The position numbers were made by a program, and so were the translations under genes. The notes beneath the pieces were generated by a model. That model did no database searches. It was not told the DNA's origin and was given only the letters and a program-made list of their open reading frames with translations. DNA of 18,760 bases from an uncultured Eubacteriales bacterium (lineage in GTDB: Bacteria > Bacillota > Clostridia > Oscillospirales > Oscillospiraceae), in NCBI GenBank assembly GCA_900548615.1, contig URKW01000035.1, positions 1-18,760 on the forward strand. The letters run 5' to 3'. Every line of letters begins with the position of its first letter. The first letter of the stretch is position 1. Positions 5,593 through 12,345 of the stretch are shown piece after piece.

Positions 5593-7425
5593 GTGGATAA
5601 AAAGCTGGAACGGATCCTGCCCCGCGTGCAGAAGCCTGCCCGCTATGTGGGCGGTGAGTATAACGCGGTGATCAAAGATAAGGGGACGGTGGACACCCGG
5701 ATCGCCTTCTGCTTTCCGGATACCTACGAGATCGGCATGTCCAATCTGGGCATGCGGATCCTCTATGGCGTCATGAATCAGATGGACGGCGTGTGGTGCG
5801 AGCGTGTCTTTGCCCCGTGGGGCGACATGGAGGAGGAGATGCGCAAGGCGGACATGCCGCTTTTCGCACTGGAATCCGGCGACCCCATCACCAATTTCGA
5901 TATTGTGGCCTTTTCCGTGGGCTATGAGATGGCCTTTACCGCCATCCTTAACATGCTGGATCTGGCGAAGATCCCCCTGCGCAGCGCCCAGCGTGACGGC
6001 CTGACCCCGCTGGTGATCGCCGGCGGCACCGCCATGTACAACGCCGAGCCTATCGCCGATTTCATTGATCTGGTAAGCTTGGGCGAGGGTGAGGACATCA
6101 CCGTGGAGCTGGTGGAGCTGCACCGCAAGGCGCGCCGCGAGGGCTGGAGCAAGGCGGAATTTCTCCGTGCCGCCGCACAGCTGGACGGCATTTATGTTCC
6201 CAGCCTGTACGATATTTCCTACCACGACGATGGCACGGTAAGCGCCATCACGCCCCGCGACGGCGCGCCTGCTGTGGTGACAAAGCGCATCGTTCACGAC
6301 ATGAACAAGGCGTATTTCCCGGTAAATACCATTGTTCCCAGCACCGAGATCGTGCAGGATCGGGTGATGCTGGAGCTGTTCCGGGGCTGCATCCGTGGCT
6401 GCCGCTTCTGTCAGGCGGGCTATGTGTACCGCCCCGTCCGCAACCGTAGCCGCGACCTGTGCGCCCAGTACTGCCTGGATTCCTGCAACGATTCCGGCTA
6501 TCAGGAGGTCACGCTGTCCTCGCTCAGCACCAGCGACTATCCGCCGCTGACGGAGCTGTGCGACCAGCTGGAGCCCTTCTGCGAGAGCCGCCATGTAAAC
6601 CTGTCCTTGCCCAGTCTGCGGGCGGACAACTTCTCCATGGCGCTGATGCAGCGGCTGGCGAAGGGCCGCAAGACCGGCCTGACCTTCGCGCCGGAGGCGG
6701 GTACCCAGCGACTGCGGGACGTCATCAACAAGAACGTAACGCTGGAAGCGCTGCTGAATTCCTGCCACACCGCCTTTGCCGGCGGCTACAACGCGGTGAA
6801 GCTGTACTTTATGCTGGGTCTGCCCACGGAGACGGACGAGGACGTGCTGGGCATTGCCGACGTGGCGGCCCGTGTGATGCACGCATGGCGGGAGAGCGCC
6901 CCCAACAAGCAGCGGGGCGTCCGCATCACCGTGTCCACCTCCTATTTTGTTCCCAAGCCCCACACGGCTTTCCAGTGGGAGCCTCAGATCACCCGCGAGG
7001 AATACGAGCGCCGTGTGCAGCTGCTGCGGGAGAATATGACCACCAAGACCGTTACCTACAACTGGCACGACGGACAAACCTCATTCATCGAGGCGGTGCT
7101 GGCTCGTGGCGACCGGAGATTGAGTAATGTATTGGAAACCGTATGGCGTAAAGGCGGACACCTTGACGCATGGGAGGAGTATTTTTCACTGGAGCGCTGG
7201 CAGGAGGCCTTTGCCGAGTGCGGCGTTGACCCGGCGTTTTATGCCTATCGCCGCCGGGAAAAGGATGAGATCATGCCTTGGGATATGATCTCCAGCGGCG
7301 TGACAAGGGAGTACCTGTGGCGTGAGCATGAAAACGCTGTGGCGGGCGTTACCACGCCGGATTGCCGCACCCGGTGCAACGGCTGCGGCGCAAACAAGCT
7401 GGTAGGGGGGAAGTGCGATGTCTAA
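5593..7425 (+). CDS. TIGR03960-family cobalamin-type radical SAM protein
   Basis: A 610-residue protein of the TIGR03960 family, whose reaction is unknown. The N-terminal third (about 35-185) has a cobalamin-binding-like Rossmann fold. The radical SAM domain follows, with the cluster motif CIRGCRFC (C266, C270, C273). At the position of the B12 motif DxHxxG the sequence is DTYEIG (43-48), so tyrosine replaces the cobalt-ligating histidine. The C-terminus carries a second CxxxCxxC set (C591, C595, C598) plus C608. I chose the GTG at 5593 because AGGAGAA lies five bases upstream and the protein then starts close to the family's usual PARYVGGE segment; a TTG at 5569 precedes that site. It overlaps the DUF2344 partner by eight bases. 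Related methylthiotransferases act on tRNA or ribosomal protein, so an RNA or ribosome substrate is a guess. Confidence 0.9.
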   Translation: MDKKLERILPRVQKPARYVGGEYNAVIKDKGTVDTRIAFCFPDTYEIGMSNLGMRILYGVMNQMDGVWCERVFAPWGDMEEEMRKADMPLFALESGDPITNFDIVAFSVGYEMAFTAILNMLDLAKIPLRSAQRDGLTPLVIAGGTAMYNAEPIADFIDLVSLGEGEDITVELVELHRKARREGWSKAEFLRAAAQLDGIYVPSLYDISYHDDGTVSAITPRDGAPAVVTKRIVHDMNKAYFPVNTIVPSTEIVQDRVMLELFRGCIRGCRFCQAGYVYRPVRNRSRDLCAQYCLDSCNDSGYQEVTLSSLSTSDYPPLTELCDQLEPFCESRHVNLSLPSLRADNFSMALMQRLAKGRKTGLTFAPEAGTQRLRDVINKNVTLEALLNSCHTAFAGGYNAVKLYFMLGLPTETDEDVLGIADVAARVMHAWRESAPNKQRGVRITVSTSYFVPKPHTAFQWEPQITREEYERRVQLLRENMTTKTVTYNWHDGQTSFIEAVLARGDRRLSNVLETVWRKGGHLDAWEEYFSLERWQEAFAECGVDPAFYAYRRREKDEIMPWDMISSGVTREYLWREHENAVAGVTTPDCRTRCNGCGANKLVGGKCDV

Positions 7426-8080
7426 GCTGAGACTGCTGTTTGTTAAGGAGGCGCAGGCGTCCTATATCTCCCATCTTGATTTGATGCGTACCTTCCAGCG
7501 GTGCTTTCCCCGCACGGAGCTGGAGATCAAGCACACCCAGGGATATCATCCCCATCCCATTATCTCCATCGTCCTGCCGCTGCCGGTGGGGCAGAGCAGC
7601 GAGTGTGAGCTGCTGGATTTCGAGGTGACACAGGCCAGCGATGGCTGCGGCATTGCCGAGAAGCTGAACACCGGCATGCCCACCGGCATCCGTGTGCTGG
7701 ACTGCTACGAAGCAAAGCGCCCCATCCGTGAGCTGGACAGCCTGCAAGCAGACGTGACGCTGGAATATGACGCCGGAGTGCCGGAGGGCGCGGCGGAGCA
7801 GCTGCGTGAGCTGCTGGCCCGGGACACGCTGGTGATCCAGAAGCGCACCAAGCGCAAGGCGCTGGCGGATGTGGACATCGCGCCCATGATCCGGAAAGCA
7901 GATGTGACAGCGGATGACCATAACGTGTTCATTGACCTGACCGTTCAGGCTCAGAACCCCGGCCTGAACCCCCAATTGATCGAAAAGGCCATCGTCGCCT
8001 ATCTTCCTGCACTGACACCGGACTTCGTTCGGGTGCGCCGCCGCCGGATTCTGGACGCGAACGGGCAGGATTTTCGATGA
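7418..8080 (+). CDS. TIGR03936-family (DUF2344) radical SAM-associated protein
   Basis: A 220-residue protein of the DUF2344/TIGR03936 family, found next to or fused with TIGR03960 radical SAM proteins. Recognisable features are the N-terminal LRLLFVKEAQASYISHLDLM segment, the QGYHPHP motif (about residues 42-48) and the PLPVGQSSECE stretch just after it. It has no radical SAM cysteine motif of its own. It starts inside the last eight bases of the partner gene, with a G-rich ribosome-binding site (GGGGGG at 7405-7410), so the two are probably made together and may form a complex. What it does is not known; a substrate-binding or delivery subunit is a reasonable guess. No terminator follows before the rplS promoter. 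Confidence 0.88.
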   Translation: MSKLRLLFVKEAQASYISHLDLMRTFQRCFPRTELEIKHTQGYHPHPIISIVLPLPVGQSSECELLDFEVTQASDGCGIAEKLNTGMPTGIRVLDCYEAKRPIRELDSLQADVTLEYDAGVPEGAAEQLRELLARDTLVIQKRTKRKALADVDIAPMIRKADVTADDHNVFIDLTVQAQNPGLNPQLIEKAIVAYLPALTPDFVRVRRRRILDANGQDFR

Positions 8081-8106
8081 TTTTTCCGCAAAAGGGAAAA
8101 TAATGC

Positions 8107-8135
8107 TTGCATTTACCGGATTTGTATGGTATCCT
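8107..8135 (+). promoter_or_regulatory. rplS: Sigma-A promoter of rplS (extended -10)
   Basis: TTGCAT at 8107-8112, 17 bases, then TATCCT at 8130-8135 with TG at 8127-8128 making an extended -10. Transcription would begin near 8142, leaving a leader of about 88 bases before the rplS start. Confidence 0.65.
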
Positions 8136-8141
8136 ATCATG

Positions 8142-8229
8142 GCGTGAAAAGGGCGGTCCTCTGTCGCCGGTGCGGAACGCACCCATGTGATGGCGTTATG
8201 AACACCTATAAATACAGGAGGAAAAATCC
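8142..8229 (+). promoter_or_regulatory. Structured rplS 5' leader, possible L19 autoregulatory element
   Basis: Between the predicted transcription start and rplS there is a perfect 6-bp hairpin, GGTGCG (8169-8174) with CGCACC (8178-8183), loop GAA. Just before it CGCC at 8165-8168 can pair with either of two GGCG copies (8141-8144 or 8152-8155). A 4-bp CCAT/ATGG helix follows at 8183-8193. L19 leaders that bind the protein product are known in Bacillota. I cannot show that this one belongs to that family. The AGGAGG ribosome-binding site is at 8216-8221. Confidence 0.4.
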
Positions 8230-8568
8230 ATGGATCTCATCAAAGCATTGAACGAAAAGCAGCTGAAGGAAGTGCCTCAGGTGCAGGTGGGCGATACCGT
8301 CCGCGTGCATGTGAAGGTCAAGGAAGGCTCCCGCGAGCGTATTCAGGTTTTCGAGGGTACTGTTATTGCCAAGAAGCATGGCGGCATCGAGGAGACCATC
8401 ACCGTCCGCCGTATCTCCTACGGTGTGGGCGTGGAGAAGGTGTTCCCCGTACATTCTCCCTCTATCCAGACCATCGAGACCGTGCGTCACGGTTTCGTGC
8501 GCCGCGCCAAGCTGTACTATCTGCGTGACCGCGTCGGCAAGGCCGCCAAGATCCGCGAGAAGCTGTAA
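8230..8568 (+). CDS. rplS: 50S ribosomal protein L19
   Basis: Ribosomal protein L19 of the large subunit, located at the 30S-50S interface. The 112-residue protein is full length. It shows the family core VGDTVRVHVKVKEG, the QVFEGTVIA strand, the ETITVRRISYGVGVEKVFPV signature and the basic RRAKLYYLRDR C-terminal region. The ATG at 8230 follows AGGAGG by eight bases. Unlike the common arrangement after trmD/rimM, it stands alone here, with its own promoter, leader and terminator, between the DUF2344 gene and ylqF. Codon choice is that of a highly expressed gene. Confidence 0.98.
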   Translation: MDLIKALNEKQLKEVPQVQVGDTVRVHVKVKEGSRERIQVFEGTVIAKKHGGIEETITVRRISYGVGVEKVFPVHSPSIQTIETVRHGFVRRAKLYYLRDRVGKAAKIREKL

Positions 8569-8584
8569 GCGAATTCGATCCAAG

Positions 8585-8616
8585 AAAAGCCGCCTGCTTA
8601 TGCGGGCGGTTTTTTC
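8585..8616 (+). terminator. Intrinsic terminator after rplS
   Basis: A GC-rich stem centred on CCGCC (8590-8594) with GGCGG (8605-8609), extended inward by one G-T and two G-C pairs to a TTAT loop and outward by A-T pairs, then six T at 8610-8615. It lies 17 bases after the rplS stop. Confidence 0.9.
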
Positions 8617-8617
8617 C

Positions 8618-8646
8618 TTTTCTTTTCACGAAAACTGTGGTATAAT
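8618..8646 (+). promoter_or_regulatory. Extended -10 promoter for the ylqF operon
   Basis: A perfect TATAAT at 8641-8646 preceded by TGG (TG at 8638-8639), the extended -10 form. No good -35 is present at the expected spot (TTTTCT at 8618-8623). The start would be near 8653, about 50 bases before ylqF. It lies directly after the rplS terminator. Confidence 0.65.
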
Positions 8647-8701
8647 CGGATAAATTATCAGCTTGATATGGAATATTTTAGAGATTGCGAGGTGACACAC
8701 C

Positions 8702-9568
8702 ATGCAAATAGAAGGACTGAGCTGGTTCCCCGGCCATATGACGAAAACCAAGCGCATGATCGTGGCCGAGATCAAGAATGTGGACGCGGTGTGCGAGATA
8801 TTGGACGCCCGTATCCCGTTGTCCAGCCGCAATCCCGACGTGGACGAAATGACAGCGGGCAAGCCCCGGCTGGTGGTGCTGAACCGTGTGGATCAGGCTG
8901 ACCCAAGAGAGACAAAGCGCTGGGCAGCCTATTTCCGGGAAAAAGGCTACGCGGTGTTGGAGGCCAACGCCAAGGGCGGCGTAGGGACGGCGCAGTTTGC
9001 CGCGGCCGTCCGCGAGCTTTTGAAGGACAAGCTGGCTGCCTACGCCGAAAAAGGACAGGTGGGCCGTACTGTCCGGGTGATGGTGCTGGGCATTCCCAAC
9101 GTGGGCAAATCCACCTTTATCAATAAGGTGGCTCACCGCAAGACCGCCAAGGCGGAGGATCGCCCCGGCGTGACCCGCTCCAAGCAGTGGGTGCCGGTGG
9201 ATCGCACGCTGGAGCTGCTGGACACGCCCGGTATCCTGTGGCCCAAGTTCGATGATGTGGAGGTTGGCAAGCGATTAGCCTTTACAGGCGCTATCAAGGA
9301 TGATGTCATGGATATCGAGGAGCTGGCTTGCTACCTGATGGAATACCTGGGGCGGCACTATGCCGATATCCTCACCGAGCGGTATAAGATCGATGTGGAG
9401 GAGGGCGACATGGGCTATGACCTGCTGACCAAGGCGGGCCGGAAGCGGGGGTTCCTGATGCGGGGCGCGGAGGTGGACACCGAGCGCATGGCCCGTATCC
9501 TGCTGGACGAGTTCCGGGGCGGCAAGCTGGGCCGCTTCACGCTGGAAACGGTGGAGGAGCCGATATGA
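8702..9568 (+). CDS. ylqF: Ribosome biogenesis GTPase YlqF (RbgA)
   Basis: A circularly permuted GTPase needed for late assembly of the 50S subunit in Bacillota. The permuted motif order is plain: G4 as NRVD at residues 61-64, then G1 GIPNVGKST at 130-138, then G3 DTPG at 174-177. The N-terminal WFPGHM segment (residues 8-13) is also typical. At 288 residues it is full length. The ATG at 8702 follows a GAGGTG ribosome-binding site by nine bases. The stop shares an ATGA with the start of rnhB. The order rplS-ylqF-rnhB matches the Bacillus pattern, though rplS is a separate transcription unit here. Confidence 0.96.
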   Translation: MQIEGLSWFPGHMTKTKRMIVAEIKNVDAVCEILDARIPLSSRNPDVDEMTAGKPRLVVLNRVDQADPRETKRWAAYFREKGYAVLEANAKGGVGTAQFAAAVRELLKDKLAAYAEKGQVGRTVRVMVLGIPNVGKSTFINKVAHRKTAKAEDRPGVTRSKQWVPVDRTLELLDTPGILWPKFDDVEVGKRLAFTGAIKDDVMDIEELACYLMEYLGRHYADILTERYKIDVEEGDMGYDLLTKAGRKRGFLMRGAEVDTERMARILLDEFRGGKLGRFTLETVEEPI

Positions 9569-10188
9569 GCAGCCTTTGGACATATGAACAGGAATCGTGG
9601 GCGCAGGGCTGCGAGACGGTCTGCGGCGTGGACGAGGCCGGCGCCGGGCCGCTGATGGGCCCGGTGTACGCGGCGGCGGTGATTTTGCCCCGTGAGTGCG
9701 TCATCGACGGCCTGAACGACTCGAAAAAGCTGACGGAGAAGAAGCGGGAAGCCCTGTACAGCGTCATCACGGAAACGGCTCTGGCCTGGTCGGTAGCCAG
9801 TGTCAGCGCTGCGGAGATCGACGCCACGGATATCCTTTCTGCCCGAATGAAGGCCATGCAGATGGCTATCGACGGCCTGTCCCTGAAGCCGGACGTGGCG
9901 CTGATCGACGGCAACCGGGATCACGGGAAGCATGCCGCCATCACCACGCCCCACCGCTGTATCGTAGGCGGCGACGGCCACTCCGCTTCTATCGCGGCGG
10001 CGTCCATTCTGGCCAAGGTCAGCCGTGACCGCTACGTGGCCGACGCACTGGACAGGGAATACCCCCAGTACCAGTTTGCCAAGCATAAAGGCTATGGCAC
10101 AAAGCTGCACTACGCTATGCTGGATGAATACGGCCCCTGTCCGGAGCACCGCATGACCTTCCTGAAAAAGTGGGAGGCCAGACGATGA
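9565..10188 (+). CDS. rnhB: Ribonuclease HII
   Basis: RNase HII cuts the RNA strand of RNA-DNA hybrids and starts removal of single ribonucleotides from DNA. The 207-residue protein carries the catalytic acids D23 and E24, D115 (in LIDGN) and D137 (in GGDGHS), plus the DSKKL motif and the IAAASILAKVSRD helix. The usual GRG motif that senses the ribose 2'-OH reads G26-A27-G28 here: the arginine is alanine. Family contacts at this motif are largely through the main chain, so activity is still expected. It starts in the ATGA overlap with ylqF and overlaps yraN in the same way, so the three genes are probably coupled. Confidence 0.96.
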   Translation: MSSLWTYEQESWAQGCETVCGVDEAGAGPLMGPVYAAAVILPRECVIDGLNDSKKLTEKKREALYSVITETALAWSVASVSAAEIDATDILSARMKAMQMAIDGLSLKPDVALIDGNRDHGKHAAITTPHRCIVGGDGHSASIAAASILAKVSRDRYVADALDREYPQYQFAKHKGYGTKLHYAMLDEYGPCPEHRMTFLKKWEARR

Positions 10189-10538
10189 GCCGGGCCGAGG
10201 GCATGCAGGGTGAGGCGCTGGTGGCCCGCTATCTGCGAGAGAGGGGCTACAGGCTGGCGGCCCACGGTTACTGCAGCCGCTACGGCGAGATCGACCTGAT
10301 CGCGTGGGACGGGGATGTGCTGTGCTTTGTAGAGGTCAAGACCCGCACCAATCTGGACATAGCCCTGCCGAGGGAGTACGTAACGCCCCAGAAGCAGAAC
10401 AAGCTGCGCAAGACCGCCAGAATGTATCTGGCGGAGAAGCGGCTGGACTGTCCCGCCCGGTTCGATGTGGCAGAGGTCTACGCCGAGCACGGCTTTGACG
10501 AAGCCCGCATAGAATATCTGGAAAACGCTTTTCAATAA
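10185..10538 (+). CDS. yraN: YraN-family (UPF0102) nuclease-fold protein
   Basis: A 117-residue protein of the UPF0102/YraN family, which has an endonuclease-like fold and is predicted to act on DNA; the role is not settled. The core shows E10 in GEALVARYL, GEIDLIA at residues 34-40, FVEVKTR with E50 and K52, and RFDVAEV at 92-98. Together these give the E...D...ExK nuclease pattern. I chose the ATG at 10185, which overlaps the rnhB stop and follows GGGAGG at 10171-10176; a GTG at 10170 would add five residues and lies at that site. The rnhB-yraN neighbourhood is common and suggests a DNA repair or recombination link. Confidence 0.92.
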   Translation: MSRAEGMQGEALVARYLRERGYRLAAHGYCSRYGEIDLIAWDGDVLCFVEVKTRTNLDIALPREYVTPQKQNKLRKTARMYLAEKRLDCPARFDVAEVYAEHGFDEARIEYLENAFQ

Positions 10539-10548
10539 GGAGAACGCT

Positions 10549-11529
10549 ATGATACCGTATTTTGACGCTCACTGCGATACCATTTACCGCTGTCTGGAGA
10601 CCGGCGAGACTTCCGCGCTGGAGTATGGCGAGGATCGGGAGGAGCAGCGCCGTTATTACGCCGTGTCCACCCATCTGCGAAAAAACGGCGGCCATATCGA
10701 TCTGGAACGGGGACTGAAGTTCCGGCGCTGTGCCCAGTTTTTCGCCCTGTTCCACGACGCGGCGGAGGCTCCGGCTGACGGCATGTGGGCACAATGTCAA
10801 CGGATGCACGATTTCTTCCTGCGGGAGATGGCGGACAACGCCGATATCGTCCGCCATTGCCGCACCGGCGGGGAAGTGGATGTCACGGTGGTGGAGGGTA
10901 AGGTGGCCGCGTTGCTGAGCATCGAGGGCGCCGACCTGATCGACTGCGACGTACATAAGATCGAAACGGTGTCCGGTTGGGGCGTGCGGCTGCTGAACCC
11001 GGTATGGAACCGTGCCAATGTGCTGTCCGGCACCAATGCCGAGGAACCGGAGCGGGGACTGTCCGCCGAAGGCCGGGACTTTATTCACGTGCTGGAGGAG
11101 CACGAGATCTATCCCGACGTGTCCCACCTGTCCGACGCTGGCTTCTGGGATCTTGTCCGCATGGCGAAGCGGCCCATCGTGGCGTCCCACTCTAACGCAC
11201 GGGCCGTCTGTCCCCACCGCCGCAACCTGACGGACGACCAGTTCCGGGCCATCCGCGATCTGGGCGGCGTGGTGGGCCTGAACCTGTATCTTGATTTTGT
11301 GGGCCAGCCCACGATGGACGCGCTGGCGGCCCATGTGGAGCACTTCCTGAACCTGAACGGCGAAAAAACGGTGTGTCTGGGCGGCGATCTGGACGGCTGC
11401 GAAGCGCTGGCCGCCGGTATGACCGGCATGCAGGATACGCCGAAGCTGTACGACGCGCTGAAAGCCCGCGGCTACAGCGAGGCGCTGCTGGAGGATATCT
11501 TCTGGAACAACCTCCGCCGCCTGATCTGA
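10549..11529 (+). CDS. M19 membrane-dipeptidase family dipeptidase
   Basis: A 326-residue zinc dipeptidase of peptidase family M19 (renal dipeptidase family), which hydrolyses dipeptides, in some members including D-amino-acid ones. The binuclear zinc ligands are visible: H8 and D10 in DAHCD, the bridging E126 in SIEGAD, H193 in VSHLSD and H214 in ASHSN. D280 in GGDLDG is the conserved C-terminal acid. No signal peptide is present, so the enzyme is probably cytoplasmic despite the family name. AAGGAGA at 10537-10543 lies five bases before the ATG and overlaps the yraN stop. It belongs to the ylqF-led operon by spacing. The substrate cannot be read from the sequence. Confidence 0.93.
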   Translation: MIPYFDAHCDTIYRCLETGETSALEYGEDREEQRRYYAVSTHLRKNGGHIDLERGLKFRRCAQFFALFHDAAEAPADGMWAQCQRMHDFFLREMADNADIVRHCRTGGEVDVTVVEGKVAALLSIEGADLIDCDVHKIETVSGWGVRLLNPVWNRANVLSGTNAEEPERGLSAEGRDFIHVLEEHEIYPDVSHLSDAGFWDLVRMAKRPIVASHSNARAVCPHRRNLTDDQFRAIRDLGGVVGLNLYLDFVGQPTMDALAAHVEHFLNLNGEKTVCLGGDLDGCEALAAGMTGMQDTPKLYDALKARGYSEALLEDIFWNNLRRLI

Positions 11530-11545
11530 CGCAAAGGAGCGATTT

Positions 11546-12235
11546 ATGGCACTATACGCAATGGGCGACCTGCATCTGTCGCTGAACTCGGACAAGTCCA
11601 TGGATATTTTCGGCGACGACTGGCACGACTATGTGAACCGTATCCGGGAGGGCTTTGCCCCGCTCTGTGACGACGATGTGACCGTGCTGTGCGGCGACCT
11701 CAGCTGGGGTATGAGTCTGGAGGAATCCCTGCTGGATTTCCAATTCATCAACGCCCTGCCGGGGAAGAAGATTCTTTTGAAGGGCAACCACGACTACTGG
11801 TGGAACACCGCCTCGAAAATGAAGCGGTTCTTTGCCGAAAACGGGCTGGATACCATGGAAATACTCCATAATAACTGCCTTTTTTACGGGGATATCGCCC
11901 TGTGCGGCACCCGTGGCTGGTTCTACGAGCTGGACAATCAGGGTACCCACGACGAAAAGGTGCTGCTGCGGGAGGTCGGCCGTCTGGAGACGTCGCTGAA
12001 AGCGGCAGGGGAGCGGGAGAAGCTGTGCTTCCTCCACTACCCGCCCATCTATCAGGGCTACGAGTGTCCGGAGATCCTGCGGCTGCTGAAGGAATACGGT
12101 GCAAAGGCCTGCTATTACGGCCATCTGCACGGCGCTTCCCACCGCCGCGCCATCGAGGGAACGCGCAATGGCACCCTGTTTTCACTGGTGGCCGGTGATT
12201 TTCTGGGGTTTGTTCCCAAAAAAATTTGCGAATAA
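11546..12235 (+). CDS. Metallophosphoesterase
   Basis: A 229-residue calcineurin-like metallophosphoesterase. The dimetal site motifs are in order: DLH at residues 8-10, GDLSWG from 50 (D51), KGNHDYWW from 79 (N81, H82), H164 in FLHYPP and GHLH at 192-195. There are no membrane or signal segments, so it is cytoplasmic. The substrate is unknown; family members act on phosphoproteins, nucleotides or other phosphoesters. The ATG has AAAGGAG seven bases upstream and follows the dipeptidase after 16 bases. It is the last gene of the ylqF-led unit; I found no clear intrinsic terminator before the tig promoter. Confidence 0.92.
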   Translation: MALYAMGDLHLSLNSDKSMDIFGDDWHDYVNRIREGFAPLCDDDVTVLCGDLSWGMSLEESLLDFQFINALPGKKILLKGNHDYWWNTASKMKRFFAENGLDTMEILHNNCLFYGDIALCGTRGWFYELDNQGTHDEKVLLREVGRLETSLKAAGEREKLCFLHYPPIYQGYECPEILRLLKEYGAKACYYGHLHGASHRRAIEGTRNGTLFSLVAGDFLGFVPKKICE

Positions 12236-12247
12236 TGCAAAAAGGTA

Positions 12248-12276
12248 TGGAAATTCCATTTGTTTTCTGATATCAT
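12248..12276 (+). promoter_or_regulatory. Promoter for tig
   Basis: TGGAAA at 12248-12253 (4/6), 17 bases, TATCAT at 12271-12276 with an extended -10 TG at 12268-12269. The leader would be about 60 bases. A perfect 6-bp inverted repeat, ATGGAA-A-TTCCAT (12247-12259), covers the -35 and could be an operator. The region is AT-rich compared with its surroundings. Confidence 0.55.
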
Positions 12277-12345
12277 ATACACTTGGCTTAATTAAATTGT
12301 AGTCTAATGCCACAAACATAGATGTAAACTGGAGGAAAAGCAACA

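Noticed and set aside
10495..10520. TTGACG near the end of yraN as a promoter for the dipeptidase.
   Set aside because: No -10 hexamer at a usable spacing; TAGAAT is only nine bases away.
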